Of a DNA stretch of 64,000 bases, positions 8,573 through 15,409 are shown piece by piece (positions within the stretch are counted from its first letter, which is position 1; each line of letters opens with the position of its first letter). Origin of the DNA: Phytohabitans houttuyneae (GTDB taxonomy: Bacteria; Actinomycetota; Actinomycetes; Mycobacteriales; Micromonosporaceae); NCBI RefSeq assembly GCF_011764425.1, contig NZ_BLPF01000002.1, positions 1,798,997 through 1,862,996 of the forward strand, written 5' to 3'. The notes below the pieces were generated by a model. The model worked only from the letters and a program-made list of their open reading frames with translations. It was not told where the DNA came from and searched no databases. Position numbers and translations under genes: made by a program.

Positions 8573-9378
8573 GGGCTCGCGATCCACTTGTCGCGGAGGC
8601 TGGCGAGGATCGTGACGGAGACGGCGAGCAGGATGAGGCTGAGCACGATCGCGGCCTGCAGGTCGGTCTCCAGCGCGAGGTACACGGCCAGGGGCATGGT
8701 CTGCGTCCGGCCGGGGAAGTTGCCGGCGAACGTGATGGTCGCACCGAACTCGCCCAGCGCCCGCGCCCAGCACAGCACCGCCCCGGCGGCGACGCCGGGA
8801 GCGACCAGCGGCAGCGTCACGTGGGTGAAGGTGGTCCACCGGCCGGCGCCGAGCGTCGCCGCCGCCTCCTCGTAGCGGGTGTCCGCGCCGCGCAGCGCGC
8901 CCTCGACGGCGATGACCAGGAACGGCATCGCGACGAACGCCTCGGCCAGCACGACGCCGGTGGTGCTGAACGGCAGCGTGACGCCGAACGCCGAGTCGAG
9001 CCAGCTGCCGACGATGCCGCGGCGCCCGAACACCAGCAGCAGGGCCACGCCGCCGACCACCGGCGGCAGCACCAGCGGCACGGTGACGAGGGCCCGCACC
9101 AGCCGGCGGCCGGGAAACTGGACGCGGGCCAGCAGCCACGCGAGCGGCACGCCGAGGACGAGGCACAGCAGCGTGGCCAGGGTGGCGGTCTGCAGCGACA
9201 GCCGCAGCGCGGTGAGCACGCCCGGCTCGGTCAGCCGCTGCGGCAGCGTGGTCCACGGCGCCCGGATCAGCAGCCCCGCCAAGGGAAGCACGAGGAAGAG
9301 CAGGCCCAGCCCGGCGGGTACCAGGAGCGGCAGCGGCACCCGCCCACCGACCCGCCGGGACGCGCCCGCCGCCGTCAC
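8569..9378 (-). CDS. modB: Molybdate ABC transporter permease ModB
   Basis: A 269-aa integral membrane protein with five to six hydrophobic segments. The permease EAA loop reads 'EEAAATLGAGRWTTFTHVTLPLVAPGVAAG', and 'RALGEFGATITFAGNFPGRTQTMPLAVY' is highly characteristic of ModB/CysT-type permeases. It forms the membrane channel that pairs with ModC. GTG 9378 is used because it overlaps the modA stop codon (GTGA) and the first membrane helix follows about 15 residues later. It is translationally coupled on both sides. Confidence 0.93.
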   Translation of the reverse strand: MTAAGASRRVGGRVPLPLLVPAGLGLLFLVLPLAGLLIRAPWTTLPQRLTEPGVLTALRLSLQTATLATLLCLVLGVPLAWLLARVQFPGRRLVRALVTVPLVLPPVVGGVALLLVFGRRGIVGSWLDSAFGVTLPFSTTGVVLAEAFVAMPFLVIAVEGALRGADTRYEEAAATLGAGRWTTFTHVTLPLVAPGVAAGAVLCWARALGEFGATITFAGNFPGRTQTMPLAVYLALETDLQAAIVLSLILLAVSVTILASLRDKWIASP

Positions 9379-10166
9379 GGTGCCTGGAACCCGGCCGCGG
9401 TCAGCACGGCCTGGCCCTTGCCGGACCGCACGTACGCCACGAACGCGTCCGCGGCGGTCTTGTGGGGCGCGTCCTTCAGCACCACGATGGGGTAGTCGTT
9501 GACGGCGCCCGCCGACTCCGGAAACTCGACGCCGTCCACATCGGACGCCGCGGCCTTGACGTCGGTGCGGTACACCAGCGCGGCGTCGACCTCGCCCAGC
9601 TTCACTTTGGACAGTGCCGCCTTCACGTCCTGCTCCAGCGTCACCGGGGTCAGCCGCACGCCGGCCGCGTCGAGTGCCTTCCTGGCGGCGGCGCCGCACG
9701 GCACCTGCTCGGCGCAGAGCGCGACCTTCACGTCCGGCCCGGTGAGGTCGGCGAGGCCGGTGACCCCTTTGGGGTTTGCCTTGGGCACGGCGATGACGAG
9801 CTGGTTTCTCACGAAGGTGACCGGCGTGCCGCCGCCGTTGCCCGCGTCGGTGACCGTCTTCATCGTGGTGGGCGACGCGGCGGCGAAGACGTCCGCCGGG
9901 GCCCCTTGGTTGATCTGCGTGGCCAGCTGGGAGCTGCCGGCGAAGCTGAACGTGACCTTCGTGCCCGGGTTGACAGCCTCGAAGTCCGCGCCGATCCGGG
10001 TGAACGACTCGGTCAGCGACGCCGCCGCGAACACCGTCACCTCGCCGGTCACCGCCGAGCTGTCCGCCCCCGCCGCCGGCTCGTCGCCGGCACCGCAGCC
10101 GGCCACCGCCAGCAACCCGACCGTGGCCAACGCGGCCAGCCCGGCGCGGATGCCACCTGTGCTCAC
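9375..10166 (-). CDS. modA: Molybdate-binding lipoprotein ModA
   Basis: A 263-aa type II periplasmic-binding protein. The signal peptide ends in a lipobox 'LLAVAGC', so the protein is membrane-anchored outside the cell. 'VTVFAAASLTESFTRI', 'FSFAGSSQLATQINQGAPADVFAAAS', 'DVKVALCAEQVPCGAAARKALDAAGV' and 'GEVDAALVYRTDV' are the ModA oxyanion-binding segments (the Ser-rich loops). GTG 10166 follows GGGAGGG at good distance and overlaps the stop of the preceding regulator. It delivers molybdate to ModBC for molybdenum-cofactor enzymes. Confidence 0.95.
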   Translation of the reverse strand: MSTGGIRAGLAALATVGLLAVAGCGAGDEPAAGADSSAVTGEVTVFAAASLTESFTRIGADFEAVNPGTKVTFSFAGSSQLATQINQGAPADVFAAASPTTMKTVTDAGNGGGTPVTFVRNQLVIAVPKANPKGVTGLADLTGPDVKVALCAEQVPCGAAARKALDAAGVRLTPVTLEQDVKAALSKVKLGEVDAALVYRTDVKAAASDVDGVEFPESAGAVNDYPIVVLKDAPHKTAADAFVAYVRSGKGQAVLTAAGFQAP

Positions 10167-10585
10167 GCGCTGGCCCTCCCTCTGCCGCCGGCGGGTGCGG
10201 ACCGCTCCACCACCACCGTCGTCGACTTGATCACCGCCACGGCCACCGAACCGACCTCGAGGTCGAGCGCGTCCACCGCCTCGCGGCTCATCAGCGACAC
10301 CACCCGGAACGGCCCGGCCTGGATGTCCACCTGCGCCATCACGGTGTCCTTGACGACGGCGGTGACGATGCCGCGCAGCCGGTTGCGCGCGGAGGACTCC
10401 TCCGAGCGCTCCTCCCCGTCGACCGCCTGCGACCGCACGAAGCCGGCGAGGTCGGCGCCGGCGATGACCCGGTGCCCGTGCTCGTCCCGGCCCGCGGCGA
10501 GCCGGCCCGCGTCGACCCACCGGCGCACCGTGTCCGCGCTGACCCCGAGCAGCTCGGCGGCCTCACCAATCCGAAACACCGTCAC
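10163..10585 (-). CDS. HTH-TOBE molybdate-responsive regulator
   Basis: A 140-aa protein. The N-terminal part 'RIGEAAELLGVSADTVRRWVDAGRLAAGRDEHGHR' is an excisionase/MerR-type winged HTH. Residues 72-133 'RNRLRGIVTAVVKDTVMAQVDIQAGPFRVVSLMSREAVDALDLEVG..VAVIKSTTVVVER' form a Mop/TOBE domain that binds molybdate. This layout is known upstream of modABC in actinobacteria and plays a ModE-like role. It starts with GTG 10585, heads the operon, and its TGA overlaps the modA GTG. Autoregulation and control of modABC by molybdate is inferred. Confidence 0.9.
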   Translation of the reverse strand: MTVFRIGEAAELLGVSADTVRRWVDAGRLAAGRDEHGHRVIAGADLAGFVRSQAVDGEERSEESSARNRLRGIVTAVVKDTVMAQVDIQAGPFRVVSLMSREAVDALDLEVGSVAVAVIKSTTVVVERSAPAGGRGRASA

Positions 10586-10688
10586 ACCGAGCAGCCTAGC
10601 CCCCAGCACATGCCATGCAAACAGGCCAGTTTGGTTCGCATCGTCCAGGGTGCTGGACTCGTTGGCGCCGCAACTGCATGATGGTGAG

Positions 10689-11699
10689 ATGGCCGCTCGA
10701 CCGCAGCTGACCGACGAGCAGGCACGCCGCTGGTCGGAGGTGCTGGCCCACCTCGCCGCCGCGATCCCGGACGGCGCCCCGTCGGTCGTCGTCGACGGTG
10801 GCGCGCACACCCGGATGGTCGCCGACCGGCTGGCGGAGACGCTGCGCGCCGCGGGACGCGCCTGTGCCCGCCTCACCCCGGACAACGGCCGGCCCTCCGG
10901 CGGGATCGCGCTCGCCGATGGTCCGGGGTGGCGCGAGCGCCCGCCGGCCGGGCGGTGGGACGTGGTGATCTGGCTGCGCACGCCTGTCGCCGGCGGGGGC
11001 CGGCCCGCCGAGCGGCACCAGGACGCCGACATCGTGGTCGACATGTACGACCCCGGCTGGCCGGTGATCCGGCACCTCACCGCCCGGCTGGCCCGCCACG
11101 GCCACTGGTACGTGACGGAGTCCAGGGCGTTCTTCGCCGCCCGCGCGCACACCTGGGACACGAAGTTCGGTGACGACCTGCCGGCGTACGCGGCGGCCGT
11201 CGCCGATGCCGGCATCCCGCCGGGCGGCGTGGTCGTCGACGCCGGCTGTGGCACCGGCCGGGCGCTGCCGGCCCTGCGCGAGGCGGTCGGCCCCACCGGT
11301 ACCGTCATCGGCCTGGACCTGACCCCGCAGATGCTGGCCGTCGCCCGCCCCCGGGCGGAGGTGGCGGGCGCGGTCCTGCTCCTCGGCGACGCCCACCGCC
11401 TGCCGGTCGGCGCCGCCCGCGTCGACGCGGTCCTCGCCGCCGGGCTGATCACCCACCTGAGCGACCCCGCGACCGGCCTCACCGAGCTCGCCCGGATCAC
11501 CCGCCCGGACGGCCGGCTCGTGCTCTTCCACCCCTCCGGCCGCGCCGCGCTCGCCGCCCGCCACGGCCACGCCGTGCGTCCCGACGACCCGCTCGGCGAG
11601 GGGCCGCTGCGCGCGGCCATGGAGCGGACCGGGTGGCGGCTGAGCGTCTACGACGACGCGCCGCACCGCTTCCTCGCCGTCGGCCGCCGGCGGCCCTGA
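10689..11699 (+). CDS. SAM-dependent methyltransferase with degenerate kinase-like N-terminal domain
   Basis: A 336-aa protein. The C-terminal half is a class I methyltransferase: 'VVVDAGCGTGRALPALREAVGPTGTVIGLDLTPQML' (SAM-binding motif I and the acidic loop), 'LLLGDAHRLPV' and 'LARITRPDGRLVLFHPSGR'. The N-terminal 130 residues, 'SVVVDGGAHTRMVADRLAETLRAAGRACARL' ending 'ADIVVDMYDPGWPVIRHL', look like an actinobacterial uridine-kinase fold that lost its GxGKT P-loop. That resemblance is my inference. The methyl acceptor is unknown. It is divergent from the molybdate operon over about 100 bp. Confidence 0.85.
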   Translation: MAARPQLTDEQARRWSEVLAHLAAAIPDGAPSVVVDGGAHTRMVADRLAETLRAAGRACARLTPDNGRPSGGIALADGPGWRERPPAGRWDVVIWLRTPVAGGGRPAERHQDADIVVDMYDPGWPVIRHLTARLARHGHWYVTESRAFFAARAHTWDTKFGDDLPAYAAAVADAGIPPGGVVVDAGCGTGRALPALREAVGPTGTVIGLDLTPQMLAVARPRAEVAGAVLLLGDAHRLPVGAARVDAVLAAGLITHLSDPATGLTELARITRPDGRLVLFHPSGRAALAARHGHAVRPDDPLGEGPLRAAMERTGWRLSVYDDAPHRFLAVGRRRP

Positions 11700-11711
11700 C
11701 CAGAGTTGCGG

Positions 11712-11990
11712 TCAGGAGAGCCGGCCGACGCCGGGCCGGAAGCGGCCGACCCGTGCCGCGTACGCCCGGTAGACCGCGCCGTGGACCCGCGACAGGTACG
11801 GCTCCTCGACCATGCGTACCTGCATCTCGACCGCCGCCACCAGCACGGCGGTCGCCGCCAGCGCGATCGGGTTCGGCGCCATCGCGGTCAGGCCGAGGCT
11901 CGTCGCGGCCATCGCCGTGAAGGTCGGGTTACGGGCCAGCGCGAACGGACCCCCGGTCACCAGGCTCGTGCGCTCGCCGAGCCCGGCCAT
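11712..11990 (-). CDS. C-terminal half of an isoprenylcysteine methyltransferase-family membrane protein
   Basis: Ninety-two residues match only the second half of the PEMT/ICMT family: 'ERTSLVTGGPFALARNPTFTAM' (SAM-binding RNP motif), a membrane helix, then 'VRMVEEPYLSRVHGAVYRAYAARVGRFRPGVG'. Full-length relatives are about 180-200 aa, so roughly the first 90 residues with the N-terminal helices are missing. The ATG overlaps the TGA of the CDF transporter (ATGA), so the fragment is cleanly coupled into the metal operon. It may be a truncated remnant, or a short functional protein. Confidence 0.7.
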   Translation of the reverse strand: MAGLGERTSLVTGGPFALARNPTFTAMAATSLGLTAMAPNPIALAATAVLVAAVEMQVRMVEEPYLSRVHGAVYRAYAARVGRFRPGVGRLS

Positions 11991-12655
11991 CACGCCCGCA
12001 CCGCGGGTGTGCACTGTGGACAGCACGCGATCCCGCGCCAGGCGTCCCGGCCCTCCTTGACCGCGACGGCGGCGATGACGAGCGCGGCGGCCGGGTCGGC
12101 CCACCACCAGCCGAACAGCGAGTTCAGCACCAGCCCGGCCAGCAGGACGGCGGACAGGTACGTGCACAGCAGCGTCTGCCGCGAGTCGGCGACCGCGGAC
12201 GCCGAGCCCAGCTCGCGGCCCGCGCGGCGCTGCGCGGCCGACAGCACCGGCATCACGGCGAGCGACACCGCGGCCAGGCCGATGCCGACGGTCGAGTGCT
12301 CGGCCCGCTCGCCGCCGGCCAGCGCGCGCACGGACTCGACGGTGACGTAGGCGGCCAGGGCGAAGAACGAGAACGCGATGACCCGCAGCGCGGTCCGCTC
12401 GCGGCGGCGGTGGTCGGCCGCGGTGAACTGCCACGCCACCGCGGCGGCGGACGAGACCTCGATGACCGAGTCGAGACCGAACCCGACCAGTGCGGTGGAC
12501 GAGGCGAGGCTGCCGGCGGTGATGGCGACGGCGGCCTCCACCGAGTTGTAGGCGATGGTGGCGGCGACCAGCAGCCGCACCCGCCGGGCCAGCACGCGCT
12601 GCCGGGCGGACGGCGGGGCGGCGGCGGCCACCAGCGGCAGCGGCTTGCCGGCCAT
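11990..12655 (-). CDS. Cation diffusion facilitator-type metal efflux protein
   Basis: A 221-aa membrane protein with about six helices. 'TIAYNSVEAAVAITAGSLASSTALVGFGLDSVIEVSSAAAVAWQF' contains the Asp of the CDF family (GFGLDSVIE). 'ADSRQTLLCTYLSAVLLAGLVLNSLFGWWWADPAAALVIA' supplies a second D...C site. The tail ends with 'CCPQC', a soft-metal motif. It sits directly behind the CmtR-like sensor with an ATGA overlap, so export of Cd, Pb or a similar ion is the best guess. It lacks the large cytosolic C-terminal domain of classic CDF proteins. Confidence 0.88.
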   Translation of the reverse strand: MAGKPLPLVAAAAPPSARQRVLARRVRLLVAATIAYNSVEAAVAITAGSLASSTALVGFGLDSVIEVSSAAAVAWQFTAADHRRRERTALRVIAFSFFALAAYVTVESVRALAGGERAEHSTVGIGLAAVSLAVMPVLSAAQRRAGRELGSASAVADSRQTLLCTYLSAVLLAGLVLNSLFGWWWADPAAALVIAAVAVKEGRDAWRGIACCPQCTPAVRA

Positions 12656-12984
12656 CAGCAGCAGCCGTCCGTGTCCGCCGACGGGCAGGCGGCCGGGTCG
12701 ACGGCAAGCACCAGGCCCAGCAGGTCGCCGAGCGCGTGCGCGAGCCGCGGGTCGGCCAGTGCGTACCGCGTGCGCCGGCCTTCCGGGGTGGCCACCACGA
12801 GGCCGCAGCCGCGCAGGCAGGCCAGGTGGTTGGAGAGGTTTTGCCGGCTGGTGCCGAGCAGGTCGGCCAGGTCGGCCGGGTATCCGGGCGCGTCCCGCAG
12901 CGCGAGCAGCAGCCGCGCCCGGACCGGGTCGGACAGCGCGTGCCCGAAGCGGGCCAGCACCTGTCCGTGCGTCAACGTCTCCAC
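12655..12984 (-). CDS. cmtR: ArsR-family metal sensor, CmtR-like
   Basis: A 109-aa winged-helix repressor. 'ARFGHALSDPVRARLLLALRDAPGYPADLADLLGTSRQNLSNHLACLRGCGLVVATPEGRRTRYALADPRLAHALGDLL' aligns closely with Mycobacterium tuberculosis CmtR. The CmtR metal ligands are present: C56 and C60 in 'CLRGC', and C100 near the tail. An extra Cys pair ends the protein. CmtR releases DNA when Cd(II) or Pb(II) binds. GTG 12984 follows GGAG. A palindrome at 13009-13026 lies just upstream, and the CDF gene is translationally coupled downstream. Confidence 0.92.
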   Translation of the reverse strand: METLTHGQVLARFGHALSDPVRARLLLALRDAPGYPADLADLLGTSRQNLSNHLACLRGCGLVVATPEGRRTRYALADPRLAHALGDLLGLVLAVDPAACPSADTDGCC

Positions 12985-13003
12985 GGCATCGTCTCCACGG
13001 CGA

Positions 13004-13047
13004 AGACGATACAGCGAATGCTGTATTCAGCGGAAGATGTATCGTCT
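13004..13047. promoter_or_regulatory. Palindromic operator upstream of cmtR
   Basis: Two nested inverted repeats precede cmtR. The inner one is ATACAGC-GAAT-GCTGTAT (13009-13026). The outer one is AGACGATACA (13004-13013) against TGTATCGTCT (13038-13047). The inner dyad has the AT-rich, 7-bp arm form typical of ArsR/CmtR operators. The region is locally AT-richer than its surroundings, and its right end touches the stop of the MerT-like gene. Confidence 0.65.
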
Positions 13048-13331
13048 CAGCAGTCGCAGCCCGCAGTGCCGCATCCGGCGTGCGCGGCCGCGCGGCCGGG
13101 GGTGCGGCGGCGGTGCAGCCACCACATGCCCAGCGCGGCGGCGGCGAGCGCGGCGGCCGCGGCGACCAGCGTCTTCCGCAGGATCGCCGCGCCGGCCCCG
13201 GTGAGCACTCCGGCCGCGATGAGCAGCGGCAGCGCACAGCACGCGGCGCAGGCGAGGGCGGCCAGCGCGCCGGTCACCTTGCTGCGGGTCGGCGGTTCGC
13301 GGTCGAGGCGCACGGGCGTCCGCAGGCTCAC
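13047..13331 (-). CDS. Small MerT-like membrane protein with Cys-rich tail
   Basis: Ninety-four residues. After a charged N terminus there are two hydrophobic helices (about 20-45 and 52-68). The first contains 'ALACAACCALPLL', a CxxCC placed inside the membrane as in MerT/MerC-type mercury transporters. The tail 'AHAGCGTAGCDC' is metal-binding in character. GTG 13331 overlaps the TGA of the double-CCSF gene (GTGA), so the two are one transcription unit. Transport or sequestration of a soft metal is inferred. Confidence 0.75.
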   Translation of the reverse strand: MSLRTPVRLDREPPTRSKVTGALAALACAACCALPLLIAAGVLTGAGAAILRKTLVAAAAALAAAALGMWWLHRRRTPGRAAAHAGCGTAGCDC

Positions 13332-14377
13332 GCGGCCGCCTCCGCGCGCGGCCGGTCAGGGGTGCCGAGCACGGCCGCGAGCAGGTCCGCGGCGCCTTCC
13401 GGCATCCGCACCTCGAGCGTGAGGCCGGTGCCGTCGATGACGAGCGTGTACGAGCCGAAGGAGCAGCAGCGGTACTCGGCGGCGGCCAGCCGGGCCACCG
13501 CCGCGGCCAGATCGAGGTCGAGCGGGAAGCGCAGCGCCAGCCCGGTCGCGGTGTCCGGCAGCGGCTCGCGGGCCCGCACGCGAGCCAGGACCCGCTGCCA
13601 CGCGCCGATCCGCTCACCGGCCTCGCCGCCGTCGGCGACGAGGTCGCAGGTGAGCGCCTCCTGCCCGTCGGACGCCGGCTCCGCGATCCGGTACGAGCCG
13701 GCGGGCACGGACAAGGCGGTACCGCAGGGGCAGCCGGGTCCGCAGCGGCCGGCGTGCGGCCCGGCACCGGCCAGCGCGGCGGAGGCGGCCTGCAAGCGGG
13801 CGGCCTGCTCGGTCACCGGCAGGCTGTCCGCGGTCGCCCGCGCCCACTCGGCCGAGCCGGCGCCGGCCTCGGTGGCGCGGCGTATGAGGGCGGCGATCTC
13901 GCCTTCCACGGCGGCGGAGCGGCTGGCGAGCGCCTCCTCGAGCCGGTCGCGGGCCACGGGGCAGTCGCCGGAGCGCCACGCCGAGGCCAGTTCCCTCAGG
14001 TCCGCCTCCGGGATGCCGAGCCGGCCGGCGCGCTCCTGCAGCCACGCCACGGACTCCGCGCGCCGCGCGAGCGACTCGAGCACCTCGGTGTACGCCGCGG
14101 GCACCGTGATGTCCAACGTCAGCGCCTCATCGCCGGTGGCCGGCTCCGGGGTGATGGTGAAGGTGAAGAACGAGCAGCACTCGCTCTCCCGCGCGGTCAG
14201 GTCGCGTACCGTCTCGCCGAGCCCCGCCGGGCCGGACATCGCCATCCGCAGCCGCGCCTCGCCCACCCGCTGGACGCCGCGGACCGCGGTGGCGAAAAGG
14301 TCGTCGAACTCGGCCAGCCGCAGCGGCCGCTCCACCGTCGGCAACGTGCACGCGTCCGGTACCTGGAAATCCGTCAT
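13328..14377 (-). CDS. Double-CCSF protein with central MerR effector-like segment
   Basis: A 349-aa protein of unknown function. The N-terminal domain starts 'DACTLPTVERPLRLAEFDDLFA' and has 'ESECCSFFTFTI'. The C-terminal domain has the same plan with 'EYRCCSFGSYTLVI' followed by 'GLTLEVRMPE'. So two copies of one domain, each with a Cys-Cys-Ser-Phe motif, flank a middle part. The middle 'RAGRLGIPEADLRELASAWRSGDCPVARDRLEEALASRSAAVEGEIAAL' resembles the post-HTH helix of MerR regulators, and is followed by 'CGPGCPCG'. No HTH is present. The gene heads the metal unit, coupled to the MerT-like gene. Confidence 0.75.
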   Translation of the reverse strand: MTDFQVPDACTLPTVERPLRLAEFDDLFATAVRGVQRVGEARLRMAMSGPAGLGETVRDLTARESECCSFFTFTITPEPATGDEALTLDITVPAAYTEVLESLARRAESVAWLQERAGRLGIPEADLRELASAWRSGDCPVARDRLEEALASRSAAVEGEIAALIRRATEAGAGSAEWARATADSLPVTEQAARLQAASAALAGAGPHAGRCGPGCPCGTALSVPAGSYRIAEPASDGQEALTCDLVADGGEAGERIGAWQRVLARVRAREPLPDTATGLALRFPLDLDLAAAVARLAAAEYRCCSFGSYTLVIDGTGLTLEVRMPEGAADLLAAVLGTPDRPRAEAAA

Positions 14378-14384
14378 GCGTCCG

Positions 14385-14416
14385 ACCGTATGGCTGTACC
14401 TGGGTACCGGATGCAA
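14385..14416 (-). promoter_or_regulatory. MerR-type promoter with long spacer and dyad
   Basis: Reading leftward: -35-like TTGCAT (14416-14411), a 20-bp spacer, then -10-like TACGGT (14390-14385), only 7 nt before the ATG of the double-CCSF gene. The spacer contains the dyad GTACC-TG-GGTAC (14396-14407). A 19-20 bp spacer holding such a dyad is the hallmark of promoters controlled by MerR-family metal regulators. The short distance to the ATG suggests a leaderless transcript. Confidence 0.6.
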
Positions 14417-14462
14417 CCCCGAAACCTGGTGGCCCGGCGCGACGCGTGGTTCCATTTCGATC

Positions 14463-15293
14463 ATGACAGTGCAGCCACCGGCAGGTGGGGTGGTACGGGA
14501 AGAGGTCATCGCCCCCGAGCCCGCGGAAGCCCTCGCCAACCTCCTGGACGTCGAGATCCCCGGCGACGTGCTGCCGCCGATGTGGCACTGGGTGTACCTG
14601 CTGGAGCGCCGCCGCACCGCGGACCTCGGTCCGGACGGCCACCCCACGTCCGGTGTACCGGCGCCGCCCGGCCCCGGACTCAAGCGGATGTTCGCCGGCG
14701 GCCGGGTGACCACCGCGCGGCCGCTGCGGATCGGGCGGCGCGCGACGCGGCGCAGCTGGGTGACGCGGACCAGCGAGAAGGTGGGGCGCAGCGGCCCGCT
14801 GACGTTTCTGACGCTGCGCGGCGAGATCAGCCAGGACGGTCACGTCGCGATCGTGGAGGAGAGCGACCTGGTGTACCGCGCGGCGGACGCGTCCTCGCCG
14901 ACCGCCGGCGCGCCCGCGTCCGAGCCACCGGTGGGTCCGCGGCTGCGCCTGGCCGTCGACGAGGCGTTCTTGTTCCGCTTCTCGGCGCTGACCTACAACG
15001 CGCACCGCATCCACTACGACCTGGGCTGGGCGCGCGCGGAGGGGTACGCCGGCCTGGTGGTGCACGGTCCGCTGCAGGCGCTGATGATGGCCGAGTTCGC
15101 CCGGCGGCACGGTGACGGCCTGGTCGGGCGGACCTTCGCCTTCCGGCTGGTCGCGCCGATGGTGGGCACCCAGACGCTGACGGTGTTGCCCGGGCCGGAC
15201 GGCGCGCAGGTCCTGGACGCGGGCGGGCAGATCACGGCGCGCAGCGAGTTCGTTCCTGGAAACGTTGCCGGCGATTCGCCTGGTCAGGCCTGA
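14463..15293 (+). CDS. HTD2/mesaconyl-C4-CoA hydratase-like MaoC-fold (de)hydratase
   Basis: A 276-aa protein with two hot-dog halves. The N-terminal FAS1-like half has 'LPPMWHWVYLLER..TADLGPDGHP..GVP.PPG..RRMFAGG' in style. The C-terminal half has 'FRFSALTYNAHRIHYDLGWARAEGYAGLVVHGPLQALMMAE', with the hydratase His/Asp motif. This is the family of mitochondrial HTD2 and of bacterial mesaconyl-C4-CoA hydratase, which add or remove water on short CoA esters. A LacI-type operator word lies inside its 3' end. With the CaiB and CitE-type genes of the island it suggests a CoA-bound diacid step. Confidence 0.85.
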   Translation: MTVQPPAGGVVREEVIAPEPAEALANLLDVEIPGDVLPPMWHWVYLLERRRTADLGPDGHPTSGVPAPPGPGLKRMFAGGRVTTARPLRIGRRATRRSWVTRTSEKVGRSGPLTFLTLRGEISQDGHVAIVEESDLVYRAADASSPTAGAPASEPPVGPRLRLAVDEAFLFRFSALTYNAHRIHYDLGWARAEGYAGLVVHGPLQALMMAEFARRHGDGLVGRTFAFRLVAPMVGTQTLTVLPGPDGAQVLDAGGQITARSEFVPGNVAGDSPGQA

Positions 15294-15376
15294 CCCGACG
15301 GTCGCGACCGCGTTCGGGTCCGCTCGACCACTTGACCGCACGGTCATGATCGGGTCAGGATTAGAATCGTTTCCAG
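15256..15376. promoter_or_regulatory. Two LacI-type operator sites before the E1 operon
   Basis: CTGGAAACGTTGCCGG at 15256-15271 and, in the opposite orientation, GAATCGTTTCCAG at 15364-15376. Both match the word CTGGAAACGwT found at other promoters of this island. The second is 34 bp before the E1 beta start. A palindrome GGTCAGGCCTGACC (15282-15295) lies between them and spans the stop codon of the hydratase gene. Confidence 0.65.
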
Positions 15377-15409
15377 CCCGAGAAGATGCAGGCCGGAGGG
15401 GTAGGTCGG

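Noticed and set aside
12555-14713. Plus-strand frames of up to 912 codons over the metal genes
   Set aside because: They cross several well-recognised minus-strand genes and have no motifs until the hydratase gene at 14463, which is in the same frame only by chance.
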